Assembly (NCBI GenBank): GCA_035629475.1
Contig: DASPHS010000032.1
Span: 1-17,813 of the forward strand
Reading direction: 5' to 3'
Origin: JARIHD01 sp035629475
GTDB taxonomy: Bacteria > Patescibacteriota > Saccharimonadia > Saccharimonadales > UBA4665
Length of the DNA: 17,813 nt
Shown: in pieces, positions 1-7,549 of the stretch
Layout of the letters: each line of letters starts with the position of its first letter
Position numbering within the stretch: the stretch's first letter is position 1
The notes under the pieces: model-generated
What the model was told of the DNA's origin: nothing
What the model saw: only the letters and a program-made list of their open reading frames with translations
Database searches by the model: none
Program-made: the position numbers and the translations under genes

Positions 1-3000
1 TGTGCGCAGCAGGTTGTCATATTCTACGCGCCGAGCAAAGCCGTGCGGCTCGGTCATGCCAGTAATGTGCTGTTCGGTAGCACCGTAGTAGGTGCCGGTA
101 CCCGGCAGGTATTGCAGGGTGTGTTCGGTGCGCGTAGCCCCCGCCGTGGCGGCTGGCTGCTTTACGCTGATCAAGCGGCCGAGGTTGTCGTACGCCATGG
201 TGGTCTTGGTGGTTTCGTCGTCGGTACGGATGCCAGCGGCTACTGTGTCATTAGCCAGCGGGTCACGTACCTGGGTGAGCAATCCGTAGTTGTCGTAGCC
301 AAAGTCTGTCAGTTCGTTCCCGGGCTCCTGGATGCGTGCCAGACGGCCGGACATATAAAAGAAGTTAGTAGCACGGCCGTCATTGGTCTTTACCGCGCAC
401 AGCATGTTGGTGGGTGGCGCAGCGTCAAAGCTGCTGGGCGCCGTGGCACAGTTGGCGTCGCCGCTGTAGTACACTTTGGCCCAGCGGTTACTATCCAGGC
501 CATCGGTTATTTGAATTAGCTTGGCGGGTGCGGTCGTACCGTATTGGTACTTCAGGGCCGCGGGCTTCAGGTCGTCAGTCGGGCTGGTAACAGCATTAAG
601 GGTACCATCAGTGTTGAACAGGTAAGAGCGGCCATCGGTGTCTTGGAATGTATAGGTGGCATCGTTGTTGCGCACCAGCGTGCCGGATTCGTTGGCTGGC
701 GGCTTGTACGAATTAGCGTCCTGGCTCCAGGTGTATTCGTGCGTACTGCCCGTAGAGTCCGTCAGCACGGCGCTGTTCTGGTTGATCTTCAGGCGGTCGT
801 ACGACAGGTTGCCGTCGGGGTCAATACCAAGGTTCCAGCCTTCAGGCAATACCCGGGCGGATGGCGTCAACCAGCTGAGCGGGACTATTTGCTCAGGAAT
901 GTTCAGCGAGGTTGAGCGTACCTTGAAATACATGCTGGCTTCGCCGCCGTGCTCAAAGTAATCCACGCGAACGGGCACCGTTTGTCCTTCGGTCAGGCTG
1001 ATGCTGCCCCAGGTAGGCGTGTTGCCGTCGTCATACCATTTGTTGACCACCGTGGTATCAGTGTTGTTCGGGCTGAGCACTATACGTGAGCCGTCATCAC
1101 TGACCGTACCGAATTCGTAGTTACCGGTGGCCGGCACCGTGATAAAGCCGGTCCAGCGCACCATAAAGTTATCTACCGGCGCGCTCGGGGCGGCCGCTCC
1201 AGTACCCCAGGCAAAGCTCAGCAGCGAGTCGTTGCGCTGCATGAACATGCTGTTGTTGGCGTTGTTGTAATCGTGGTCACCGGTGTCTTTGTGGTAGCGA
1301 CCAGTTAAGCCATTGTACGGCGTGGCATTGCGGATGCCGGTATGCAGCCAGCTGGAAGGTACGGTCTGTTCGTTGGGCGACAGCGCCGTGGACTTAACCA
1401 GCAATTTTGCTTGAGCACCACCGACGTCTTCACTCATGCGCATTTCGATAGGAATCACCTGCCCGGCCGTCAGGCTGAGTGGCACGCCACCATAGGCGCC
1501 TACGGCACAGCAGCTGGTTTGGTTCATCACAGTCACGTTGTTAGCGACAATCTTTACCGTGTCATCAGCAGTGGCACCGAATTCGTAGTTACCGGTGACT
1601 GGGGCTACAAAGAAGCCGGTCCATTTAGCGCTAAAGCTATTGCTGTTTACCATATTGGTAGCTGGCGAACCGCTTAGCCAGTCAAAGTTCACTTGCTGGT
1701 CGACGCGTTCCAGCACGGCATTGCCGCTGTGATTCGTGTTGTTGTAGTACTGGCCGTACAGCCCGTTGCGGGAACGTACCGGTGAGTTGTAGTCCAAGCT
1801 CACACCCAGCGATCCACCCAAGGCGCTGGTACTGTGGCTGGCCGCACTGGTACTGACATTGCCGGTGGCCATGTCCACCGATACCGGGCCGAGCGTGTCG
1901 TAGGCCTGCGTACTGTCCTTGCCGGTGCGGGCGTCAATGCGGAACGGTCGGGGCACGCCCCACGAGCCGTATATATCGTAGGTACTGTCGTAGGTACGGG
2001 CCTGCACGTAATAGGTCGATCCATCCTGCAGCAAGCCGTCGGCAATGGTCCACTGGGCACTGCCCTGGTGCCCGGATATCATAACGGCGCCACCGCAACC
2101 AGGGGCGCTACTGACACAAAAATCATACTGAATAAGCGCGCTAGAGGCCGGGTTGGTGGAATAAGTACTGGAAGCAAATGACACCTGTGGGTCGATGAAC
2201 ACCTGGTTATCGACGGTTGGACTGGTGATGGTCGGGCTGGGCAGCAAGTCTTCGTAGGTAAACGATACGTAACTGCCCTCTGGGTCGAAGTTCTTGAAGG
2301 TTTCGCTGTTGATTTCGTTGCCACGTACCATCAGCCATTCTTCCCATTTGTTGGCACTAATGTACCCTTGGTACACCGAGGTAGCATCGATGTCACCGGC
2401 GGTGGCAAAGGTGGCGGCGCTGCCGAAGGTGCCCCCGCAAAAGTAGCCTATGCAATTACTAGCGTACACGCCGTAAGCCTGAGCCGATGAGGTGCCGGTG
2501 TAAAAGCTGACGCCTGTGCGCTTGGTAAGGTGCAGCTTAGCGCTAACCAATGTCCGTCCCTTCAGGAAGCCATAGCCCGCATACAGCTGGCCGCGCCAGG
2601 TGCGATAGGTGCTGGAGTATTGGCTCTGGACTGAACCGGCATACAGATTACAGACATTCGAATAGCATATATCTCCTTCGCTGCTGGTCGATATGTAGTT
2701 GCCCTCTGCCCGAGTACCAAAGGTAACTTTGACGGGCTCTGAGACGGTAGGGTCTACGACCGCAGGAAAGGCGTCAGCTGGCAGGGCCTCCAGGTACGCC
2801 TTGTCTACTTGCACCGTAAGTTTATTGCCTTGGTAGGTCTGGCTATAGACTGATTCGTCAGTTTCCAGGCCGTAGTTGTTCAAGATAAGGTTTGCCGGGT
2901 TGATGCCAAATTCATTGTTCAGGGCACCCTCTATCTTGTAGGCAGGGCCTGTCTTGCTGGTTTGCTTTTTGAGCGTGGCGCCATCCAATTTAAAGGATAC

Positions 3001-3876
3001 TTTGTTGGTGGATTGCTTGTTCTTGAGGATGATATTTTCTTTGACCTCCGAACCATGCACTGAATACTCCACATCTACGCCAGGCCAGAGGTTTTTGTAC
3101 ATCACAAATTGGTTGTCGCCGTTACGGGTGATGACTGGTACGACATCGGCGGCATCAATTGGCGAAAAACCGATGCTGCTATCACCTTTTTGGACACGCA
3201 CCATGCCGACTTTGTCATTGCTGGGCGCAAAGCGGGCTTGCCAGGCGTTCTCTTTGACCGTGTACGTAGTGGTTGGTGTTACGGCTGAGCGGGCCTGGCC
3301 GTATAACTTGCCGAGTGTGCTGCCGGCGTCAGCCGCGTTCTTGTCTTCGATGAGCGTGGTGTCGATAGTCTTCCAGTTATTATCTTTCTTGAAGAACTTT
3401 GGCATCTGGTACTGCCGGGTGGTAAGGGTGCCGTCATCGTTACGGAAGGTGGCGCTGGTGGCCGTGCGCTTGTTTACCAATTCGCCCTCTTTGGCCGTGC
3501 TGCGCTTGTCGGGTTGGTCCTGCATGGGCTGGCCGGTCAATGCCGTTGCTGATGGCTGTACGTTGCCCAGGATGTCGGGCGTGCGTGGCCCCTGGTAATC
3601 CGGGGCAGCCTTTGCACCGCTGGATGTGGGCGCCATGGCATCCGGGTAGTCCTGCTTCATTTCTACGTTCGTGCCCGGGTCCTTGGTATTGATGTGCTTG
3701 TTTTTGGGTATATCTGCTTTGCGCTCCTGCAGATCGACCGCCACTACCGAAGCTGTGGGCACGATGATGCTGAACCCAAATATTGCTACAAAAAACAGCG
3801 CGAGACTGCGCTGCCTGACACTTTTTGAAACACGAAGAACATGCCTTCTCCCACTAAGAACGTTTGCCAACCCCAT
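1..3876 (-). CDS. Secreted RHS/YD-type surface protein with two PA14-like domains (3' end outside window)
   Basis: The frame is open without a stop from an ATG at 3876 to the window edge, giving 1292 codons, so the C-terminus is missing. Residues 15-46 look like a signal peptide: a basic stretch, a hydrophobic core at 25-39, and a possible cleavage after Ala46. A linker with Pro and charged residues and a beta-rich region follow. About residues 370-540 resemble a DNRLRE-type domain with paired cysteines, then an Fn3-like stretch to about 640. Two PA14-like domains lie at about 703-840 and 856-1000 (each with a WTGF motif and a GNYEFG motif). The rest carries YD-like units such as YDNLGRL. RHS/YD proteins with this layout are large exported adhesins or toxin carriers whose variable tip is C-terminal, so the effector cannot be judged here. 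The start is supported by GGGGGAG 7 nt upstream (3884-3890). Sure of a secreted RHS-like protein, unsure of its role. Confidence 0.88.
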   Translation of the reverse strand, partial: MGLANVLSGRRHVLRVSKSVRQRSLALFFVAIFGFSIIVPTASVVAVDLQERKADIPKNKHINTKDPGTNVEMKQDYPDAMAPTSSGAKAAPDYQGPRTPDILGNVQPSATALTGQPMQDQPDKRSTAKEGELVNKRTATSATFRNDDGTLTTRQYQMPKFFKKDNNWKTIDTTLIEDKNAADAGSTLGKLYGQARSAVTPTTTYTVKENAWQARFAPSNDKVGMVRVQKGDSSIGFSPIDAADVVPVITRNGDNQFVMYKNLWPGVDVEYSVHGSEVKENIILKNKQSTNKVSFKLDGATLKKQTSKTGPAYKIEGALNNEFGINPANLILNNYGLETDESVYSQTYQGNKLTVQVDKAYLEALPADAFPAVVDPTVSEPVKVTFGTRAEGNYISTSSEGDICYSNVCNLYAGSVQSQYSSTYRTWRGQLYAGYGFLKGRTLVSAKLHLTKRTGVSFYTGTSSAQAYGVYASNCIGYFCGGTFGSAATFATAGDIDATSVYQGYISANKWEEWLMVRGNEINSETFKNFDPEGSYVSFTYEDLLPSPTITSPTVDNQVFIDPQVSFASSTYSTNPASSALIQYDFCVSSAPGCGGAVMISGHQGSAQWTIADGLLQDGSTYYVQARTYDSTYDIYGSWGVPRPFRIDARTGKDSTQAYDTLGPVSVDMATGNVSTSAASHSTSALGGSLGVSLDYNSPVRSRNGLYGQYYNNTNHSGNAVLERVDQQVNFDWLSGSPATNMVNSNSFSAKWTGFFVAPVTGNYEFGATADDTVKIVANNVTVMNQTSCCAVGAYGGVPLSLTAGQVIPIEMRMSEDVGGAQAKLLVKSTALSPNEQTVPSSWLHTGIRNATPYNGLTGRYHKDTGDHDYNNANNSMFMQRNDSLLSFAWGTGAAAPSAPVDNFMVRWTGFITVPATGNYEFGTVSDDGSRIVLSPNNTDTTVVNKWYDDGNTPTWGSISLTEGQTVPVRVDYFEHGGEASMYFKVRSTSLNIPEQIVPLSWLTPSARVLPEGWNLGIDPDGNLSYDRLKINQNSAVLTDSTGSTHEYTWSQDANSYKPPANESGTLVRNNDATYTFQDTDGRSYLFNTDGTLNAVTSPTDDLKPAALKYQYGTTAPAKLIQITDGLDSNRWAKVYYSGDANCATAPSSFDAAPPTNMLCAVKTNDGRATNFFYMSGRLARIQEPGNELTDFGYDNYGLLTQVRDPLANDTVAAGIRTDDETTKTTMAYDNLGRLISVKQPAATAGATRTEHTLQYLPGTGTYYGATEQHITGMTEPHGFARRVEYDNLLRT

Positions 3877-3906
3877 CGTACGTCTCCCCCACTATATTGT
3901 GCGCTC

Positions 3907-3935
3907 AGCATAAGCTGAGTTGCCTCGCTTTGCAA
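3907..3935 (-). promoter_or_regulatory. Promoter of the RHS-like gene, with a palindrome over the -10
   Basis: Read on the minus strand, TTGCAA (3930-3935) and TATGCT (3907-3912) are separated by exactly 17 nt. Initiation would fall near 3900, giving a leader of about 24 nt that contains the GGGGGAG ribosome site at 3884-3890. The perfect inverted repeat CTCAGC-ATAA-GCTGAG (3904-3919) covers the -10, so it could be an operator or form a hairpin at the extreme 5' end of the transcript. This is sequence inspection only. Confidence 0.55.
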
Positions 3936-3970
3936 CAGCAATTATGCGTGATAAAAAACACTTTTCTCGC

Positions 3971-4050
3971 CGTCATCCTGAACTTGATTCAGGACCCAGT
4001 AAATATGGATTTCTATTTTTACTGGATTGCGGATCTAGTCCGCAATGACG
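3971..4050. repeat. 80-bp paired-hairpin repeat (REP/MITE-like), two inverted 30-nt modules
   Basis: The element begins with CGTCAT and ends with ATGACG. The left arm (3971-4000) is CGTCAT, a 6-bp stem CCTGAA/TTCAGG around the loop CTTGA, then ACCCAGT. The right arm (4021-4050), read on the minus strand, has the same plan: CGTCAT, stem TGCGGA/TCCGCA around CTAGA, then ATCCAGT. The arms flank a 20-nt AT-rich spacer. An exact inverted copy of the left arm lies at 17010-17040, and a variant lies at 16694-16724. No transposase is in the window, so it would be non-autonomous if mobile. Confidence 0.8.
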
Positions 4051-4061
4051 GGGTGTCTGGA

Positions 4062-4095
4062 ATGACAAAGACGCCCGGGTGGGCGCCTTTGTCAT
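4062..4095 (-). terminator. Terminator-like hairpin after the ManC-HAD operon
   Basis: A 15-bp inverted repeat (4062-4076 and 4081-4095) with one mismatch encloses a 4-nt loop, 22 nt past the stop of the HAD gene on the minus strand. The GC-rich top of the stem is CGCCC/GGGCG, but only TTT follows it, so termination efficiency is uncertain. Its outer bases ATGAC/GTCAT echo the ends of the adjacent 80-bp repeat, so it may be a further repeat module that serves as a terminator. Confidence 0.6.
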
Positions 4096-4117
4096 AGTTA
4101 GCAGCAGGTGCAACGGA

Positions 4118-4894
4118 TTAGGAGACGTGGACGATACCTTCCACCAAGATAGCAGTCTCTTCCCACTTGCTGATCTCGATAGCATCGATGCCCATAGCCC
4201 GTACCGGGTAGTCGTTGCCACCCTCGGCCAAACGGTCACCCACGAACAAAATCTCGTCTTTGCTGATTTCCAGCAGGCTCATCAGCTTTTGCATGCCATA
4301 GGCCTTGTCAATGCCCGGGCGGGTCACGTCAATGGAGGTCAGGCCGCCAACGCGCACTTCCACGTTGGGCAGCAGTGGTGCTGCGGCTTCGCGGATAGCG
4401 TTCTTTTTGGCGTTGTCTGGGTCCCAAGCTTCCTTGAGGGCTACGCCTTCCAGGCCCAGGTGGTCCACGACGTCCTGGCCGAGTGTCGACAGTGTAATCT
4501 GGCTGCCACGGTCTTCGATGATTTCACCGTAGGTTTTGCTTTCCAGGTAGCCCAGGTCTTTGGTAACCTTCAGCAGTACTTCGGAAATCTCTTTCTTTTC
4601 GGCCTCGGTAAAGTCCTCGGCATACACCATTTCCCAGTCGTGCTTGGCCACGTCGTACTGGTAGTAGCGGGTGCCACAGGTAGGCATCAGGTGCAGGCGC
4701 TCCAGGCGTGAGGGGTCAGCCTTCAGGTTGCTCAGCAGCTGCTTGTGGAACTGCTCAAAGCGGCCACCGGAAATAACACACACGTGGTACTTCTCCAGCA
4801 GCTGGTCCAGCATGTCGGCCATGCGGTCTGGCAACGGTGATTTACTGGGGGCTAGCGTGCCATCGAGGTCAAAAGCAATAAGTTTTCGGCGCAT
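4118..4894 (-). CDS. HAD-IIB family protein, phosphomannomutase-like
   Basis: This 258-residue HAD-family hydrolase or phosphomutase has motif I FDLDGT at 8-13 (nucleophile Asp9, acid/base Asp11), motif II within VISGGRFEQF (40-49), Lys197 in the motif III position, and motif IV FVGDRLAEGGNDYPV at 217-231. The GD-xxxx-GGND arrangement and the GGRFEQF region match eukaryotic-type phosphomannomutase, which interconverts mannose-6-P and mannose-1-P. The start is the ATG at 4894, one base after the stop of the ManC-like gene and 10 nt behind AAGGAG (4905-4910). An in-frame ATG at 4960 would lie inside the upstream gene and is rejected. Pairing with a mannose-1-P guanylyltransferase supports the phosphomannomutase role. 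A trehalose- or mannosylglycerate-phosphatase-type HAD-IIB enzyme is the main alternative. Cytoplasmic. Confidence 0.8.
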   Translation of the reverse strand: MRRKLIAFDLDGTLAPSKSPLPDRMADMLDQLLEKYHVCVISGGRFEQFHKQLLSNLKADPSRLERLHLMPTCGTRYYQYDVAKHDWEMVYAEDFTEAEKKEISEVLLKVTKDLGYLESKTYGEIIEDRGSQITLSTLGQDVVDHLGLEGVALKEAWDPDNAKKNAIREAAAPLLPNVEVRVGGLTSIDVTRPGIDKAYGMQKLMSLLEISKDEILFVGDRLAEGGNDYPVRAMGIDAIEISKWEETAILVEGIVHVS

Positions 4895-4895
4895 A

Positions 4896-5987
4896 TTATA
4901 AGTACTCCTTCCCTTCCGCTTGCTCTTTGAGCTTGGATTGGATGTCTTTAATCTTTTCAATCTTGTCTTTGGGGATGATCAGCAGCACATCGTCGGTGTC
5001 TACAACTACCAGGTCTTCCACGCCGGCAATGGCAATCAGTTTGTGCTGGTTGCTGGTCTTGATCAGGCTGCCAGTAGTGTCGATGTCTACCACCCGGCCA
5101 TCTTTGTAGTTTTCGATGTTCTCGCCATCGGTAAAGAACTCGTACACCGAGCCCCAGGTACCGATGTCGGTCCACTTGTATGGCAGCAGCATGATACGGG
5201 CGTTGCCCTCGTCCATGACGTGCTTGGTGACCTCTTCGGTGGCGCCCTTTTCCATAGTGGCGTAGATCTCTTCGATGGCGGCATCTTCACCGGGCTTATC
5301 GATGCAGTCCTTGATACGCATCAGCGCGTCGTACCAGTCCGGACGGTACTTTTTGTAGGCGTCCAACATGAGGTCGGGGTACCAGCAGGAGTGATTGCAG
5401 TGCACCACGATGTGGAAGTTTTCAATCAGTTCTTTGGTTTCGCGGTAGCTGTCGCGGCGACCCAAGAAGGCATCCACCACATAGAGTTCCTGGGCGGTGC
5501 CGGGCACTTTTTCACCAAGCTGCAGGTAGTCGATGCCCATGTTGGGCTCGGTAGCCTTCAGGCCACCGGTGATGTATTGGCGGTCGCGTTCGACCATCTT
5601 GCCACACTCTTCGATCATGCCCAAAAAGGCTTCTTCGGGCTTGCGTACACAGTCAGCCTGCACCACAAAGAATGGCTCATCAGGATAGTACATGCTCAAC
5701 TTCAGGAAGGCCAAGCCTTCACCTGGGCCGCGGTCCTTGGACAGGTCGGGCTCGATGATGTAGTTCTTGAGGGGGATTTCCGGCGATTGCTCGGAGATGT
5801 ACTTGATGAACTTCTTTTTAGTGGAAATGAAAATGTCCTCGGGGAGGAACTTCTTAAGGAGCGTTTGAATGGTGTCGGTGTAGAGTGACGTGTCACCAAC
5901 GACCGGCTGGAACTGCTTAGGTTTGGTTTCGCGTGAGTAGGGCCATAGTTTTGTGCCTTGGCCACCGGCGGTAACGATAAGTTTCAT
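4896..5987 (-). CDS. manC: Mannose-1-phosphate guanylyltransferase-like nucleotidyltransferase (ManC type, divergent)
   Basis: The 363-residue protein has the nucleotidyltransferase signature GGQGTKLWPYSRETKPKQF at 8-26, KWTDIGTWGS at 271-280, and the C-terminal VEDLVVVDTDDVLLI stretch at 323-337, all typical of GDP-mannose pyrophosphorylases (GTP plus mannose-1-P to GDP-mannose). The length fits the single-domain form without a fused isomerase. Several usually fixed residues differ: GTK for GTR, QADC (110-113) for PADH, DRGPG (85-89) for the NTAPA-like loop, and CNHSCW (197-202) where WNSG is expected. Function is therefore probable, but the exact sugar or nucleotide is open. The HAD gene follows by 1 nt, so the two form one operon. 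No Shine-Dalgarno is visible, and a TATGAT hexamer lies 7 nt before the ATG, suggesting a leaderless message. Cytoplasmic. Confidence 0.82.
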   Translation of the reverse strand: MKLIVTAGGQGTKLWPYSRETKPKQFQPVVGDTSLYTDTIQTLLKKFLPEDIFISTKKKFIKYISEQSPEIPLKNYIIEPDLSKDRGPGEGLAFLKLSMYYPDEPFFVVQADCVRKPEEAFLGMIEECGKMVERDRQYITGGLKATEPNMGIDYLQLGEKVPGTAQELYVVDAFLGRRDSYRETKELIENFHIVVHCNHSCWYPDLMLDAYKKYRPDWYDALMRIKDCIDKPGEDAAIEEIYATMEKGATEEVTKHVMDEGNARIMLLPYKWTDIGTWGSVYEFFTDGENIENYKDGRVVDIDTTGSLIKTSNQHKLIAIAGVEDLVVVDTDDVLLIIPKDKIEKIKDIQSKLKEQAEGKEYL

Positions 5988-5994
5988 ACTTTAC

Positions 5995-6000
5995 ATCATA
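5995..6000 (-). promoter_or_regulatory. -10 element of the ManC-HAD operon, likely leaderless
   Basis: On the minus strand TATGAT (5 of 6 against TATAAT) is followed by 7 nt and then the ATG at 5987. Initiation would fall on or beside the start codon. The -35 region is weak; the best candidate is TTTACT (6016-6021) with a 15-nt spacer. There is no purine-rich ribosome site in the 7 nt. Confidence 0.45.
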
Positions 6001-6074
6001 ACAAAGCTATTGGTTAGTAAACAGTGTGGAGATTACTATGAAATCACTACAGGGACCGCACGGCGAACATAATT

Positions 6075-6083
6075 TGCTATTAT
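6075..6083 (+). promoter_or_regulatory. Extended -10 promoter of the membrane-anchored GT2 gene
   Basis: TGCTATTAT is an extended -10 (TG, one base, TATTAT). No good -35 is seen 17 nt upstream, which suits an extended -10 promoter. The predicted first transcribed base is near 6090, the second of two closely spaced in-frame ATGs (6084 and 6090). This favours the 6090 start and a leaderless message. Confidence 0.5.
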
Positions 6084-6089
6084 ATGCTT

Positions 6090-7040
6090 ATGACAGATGG
6101 AACCCCGCAGTTGTCAGTGGTGATACCCGCCTACAACGAACAAGAAAACATTATCCCCCTCTACACTAAGCTGCGTGAAGTCCTGGCCGATGTATCGTTT
6201 GAAACGATTTTCATTAACGATGGTAGCCGGGACAACACCCTTTCCATCTTGCAAAAGCTGGCCGACGAGCACAAAAACGTCAGTGTCGTCAGCTTTTCGC
6301 GCAACTTTGGCAAAGAAATGGCCACCACCGCCGGCATCCTGCAGGCCAAGGGTAAGGCAATCATCATGGTGGACTGCGACGGCCAGTTCCCCCCAGAGCT
6401 CATCCCTGACTTTCTAGCCAAATGGAAAGAGGGCTACCAGGTAGTTACCGGTGTGCGCATGTCCAACCAAAAGGAAGGGCTGGTCAAGCGCTTCGGCTCC
6501 AAGCTGTTTTACCGGCTGATGAGCTCCATGGCGGGCGCCAAAATCACCCCACGAGCTACCGACTTCCGGCTGATTGACCGCGTGGTCCAGGAACAGTTCC
6601 GCACCTTCACCGAGCACAACCGCATCACCCGCGGCCTGATTGACTGGGTGGGCTTCAGGGAAGCTTTTATTCCCTTCCATGCTAACCCACGCATGGCCGG
6701 CGAGGCTACCTACAAAGTCAGTCAACTGATTAAACTGGCTATGAACAGTTTCGTGTCACTCAGCCTGGCACCCCTGTATTTCTCAGGGTACGTCGGACTA
6801 ATCATTACCCCAACCGCCCTGCTGCTGGGATTGTTCGTCATTGTCGAACAGCTGATTATGAACGACCCGTTAGGCATCGACTTTACTGGCACCGCTATGC
6901 TGGGTGTGCTGCTGCTGTTCTTTGTGGGTGTGCTGCTGATTTCCCAGGGCTTGGTAGCGCTGTACATTTCGCATATTCACACCGAGACCCAGAACCGGCC
7001 GCTGTACATCATCGACCCGCTCAACTCCCGCCTGAAATAG
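6090..7040 (+). CDS. Membrane-anchored GT2 glycosyltransferase, polyprenyl-phosphate sugar synthase type (DPM1/GtrB-like)
   Basis: From the ATG at 6090 the product is 316 residues. A GT-A domain opens with LSVVIPAYNEQENI (8-21), has NDGSRDNT at 43-50, SRNFGKE at 70-76, and the metal-binding DCDGQFPPE at 95-103. Two membrane helices follow at about 229-255 and 268-295. This is the layout of GtrB and bacterial dolichol-phosphate-mannose-synthase relatives, which transfer a hexose from a nucleotide sugar to polyprenyl phosphate at the cytoplasmic face. The ATG at 6084 overlaps the -10 region and would add only Met-Leu, so 6090 is preferred. The donor could be the GDP-mannose supplied by the divergent operon at 4896-5987, but sugar specificity cannot be read from sequence. 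Its stop codon abuts that of the convergent GtrA gene. Confidence 0.88.
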   Translation: MTDGTPQLSVVIPAYNEQENIIPLYTKLREVLADVSFETIFINDGSRDNTLSILQKLADEHKNVSVVSFSRNFGKEMATTAGILQAKGKAIIMVDCDGQFPPELIPDFLAKWKEGYQVVTGVRMSNQKEGLVKRFGSKLFYRLMSSMAGAKITPRATDFRLIDRVVQEQFRTFTEHNRITRGLIDWVGFREAFIPFHANPRMAGEATYKVSQLIKLAMNSFVSLSLAPLYFSGYVGLIITPTALLLGLFVIVEQLIMNDPLGIDFTGTAMLGVLLLFFVGVLLISQGLVALYISHIHTETQNRPLYIIDPLNSRLK

Positions 7041-7448
7041 CTAGACGATTGGCTCGACTTCTTTGAAGATGTGCTTTTTGTAGAGGATATAGTTCCAGCA
7101 GGTTATCATGCCGGTGGTAATAATCTTGGAGATTTCTGGACCGATGTGCAGCTTGTGCAGATACACGATGACCAGGTTGGTTATCAGCAAATTAAAGCCC
7201 ACGAGCGCCGCCACCAGCAGACCCTGTTTGGCCGTCTGCTTCGCGGTATGACTGGTATTAAAGGACCAGAATTTATTCAGCAGGAAGCTGCTGACCAGGC
7301 CTACCAAAAAGCCCGCCGTAGTGGCGACTGGCAGTCCAAAATCGAGGACGTTATAGCAAAAAAGCAGGGTCGAGTAGTCAATACCTACTGATGTAACGCC
7401 AACAATAAGATACCGAACAAGACTCATACGGAACAGTTTTTTGATCAC
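7041..7448 (-). CDS. GtrA family membrane protein
   Basis: The 135-residue protein has four predicted membrane helices (about 12-30, 36-56, 76-97, 106-123) and the GtrA signature LLNKFWSFN at 56-64. GtrA-family proteins are thought to move polyprenyl-phosphate-linked sugars across the membrane or to recruit their synthases, and usually accompany a GtrB-like GT2. Here the GT2 gene is convergent and directly adjacent. The chosen start is GTG at 7448, 8 nt behind a TATACT hexamer (7457-7462). An ATG at 7427 would remove seven residues including a Lys-Lys pair and cannot be excluded. The stop codon (7041-7043) immediately follows the stop of the GT2 gene with no spacer. Confidence 0.85.
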   Translation of the reverse strand: MIKKLFRMSLVRYLIVGVTSVGIDYSTLLFCYNVLDFGLPVATTAGFLVGLVSSFLLNKFWSFNTSHTAKQTAKQGLLVAALVGFNLLITNLVIVYLHKLHIGPEISKIITTGMITCWNYILYKKHIFKEVEPIV

Positions 7449-7456
7449 TGCCCACC

Positions 7457-7462
7457 AGTATA
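7457..7462 (-). promoter_or_regulatory. -10 element for the GtrA gene
   Basis: TATACT on the minus strand lies 8 nt before the GTG start at 7448, so the predicted transcript starts at or next to the start codon. There is no convincing -35. The short divergent space to 7550 holds this element and the promoter of the soluble GT2 gene. Confidence 0.4.
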
Positions 7463-7493
7463 CACCACCCTCCTGGCGTAAGCATATTCACAT

Positions 7494-7523
7494 TTGGCAA
7501 AGGCTGCGAGCGGGTGATACCAT
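7494..7523 (+). promoter_or_regulatory. Promoter of the soluble GT2 gene
   Basis: TTGGCA (7494-7499, 5 of 6) and TACCAT (7518-7523, 4 of 6) are separated by 18 nt. Initiation near 7530 would give a leader of about 20 nt with AAAGGG (7535-7540) as ribosome site, 9 nt before the ATG at 7550. Unlike most starts in this window, this one shows a normal Shine-Dalgarno layout. Confidence 0.4.
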
Positions 7524-7549
7524 AAAGCTATCTTAAAGGGAAAAATATA

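Noticed and set aside
2954..3598. A 214-codon plus-strand frame within the RHS-like gene
   Set aside because: The minus strand is open through the whole region with signal peptide and domain motifs; the plus frame has no ribosome site or recognisable domain.
4895..4960. Upstream in-frame start adding 22 residues to the HAD protein
   Set aside because: It lies inside the C-terminal codons of the ManC-like gene; the ATG at 4894 has AAGGAG at 10 nt and starts the HAD fold properly.
4920..5888. A 322-codon plus-strand reading frame opposite the ManC-like gene
   Set aside because: It is the complement of a gene with clear nucleotidyltransferase motifs, has no recognisable domain, and its composition is that of an antisense shadow.
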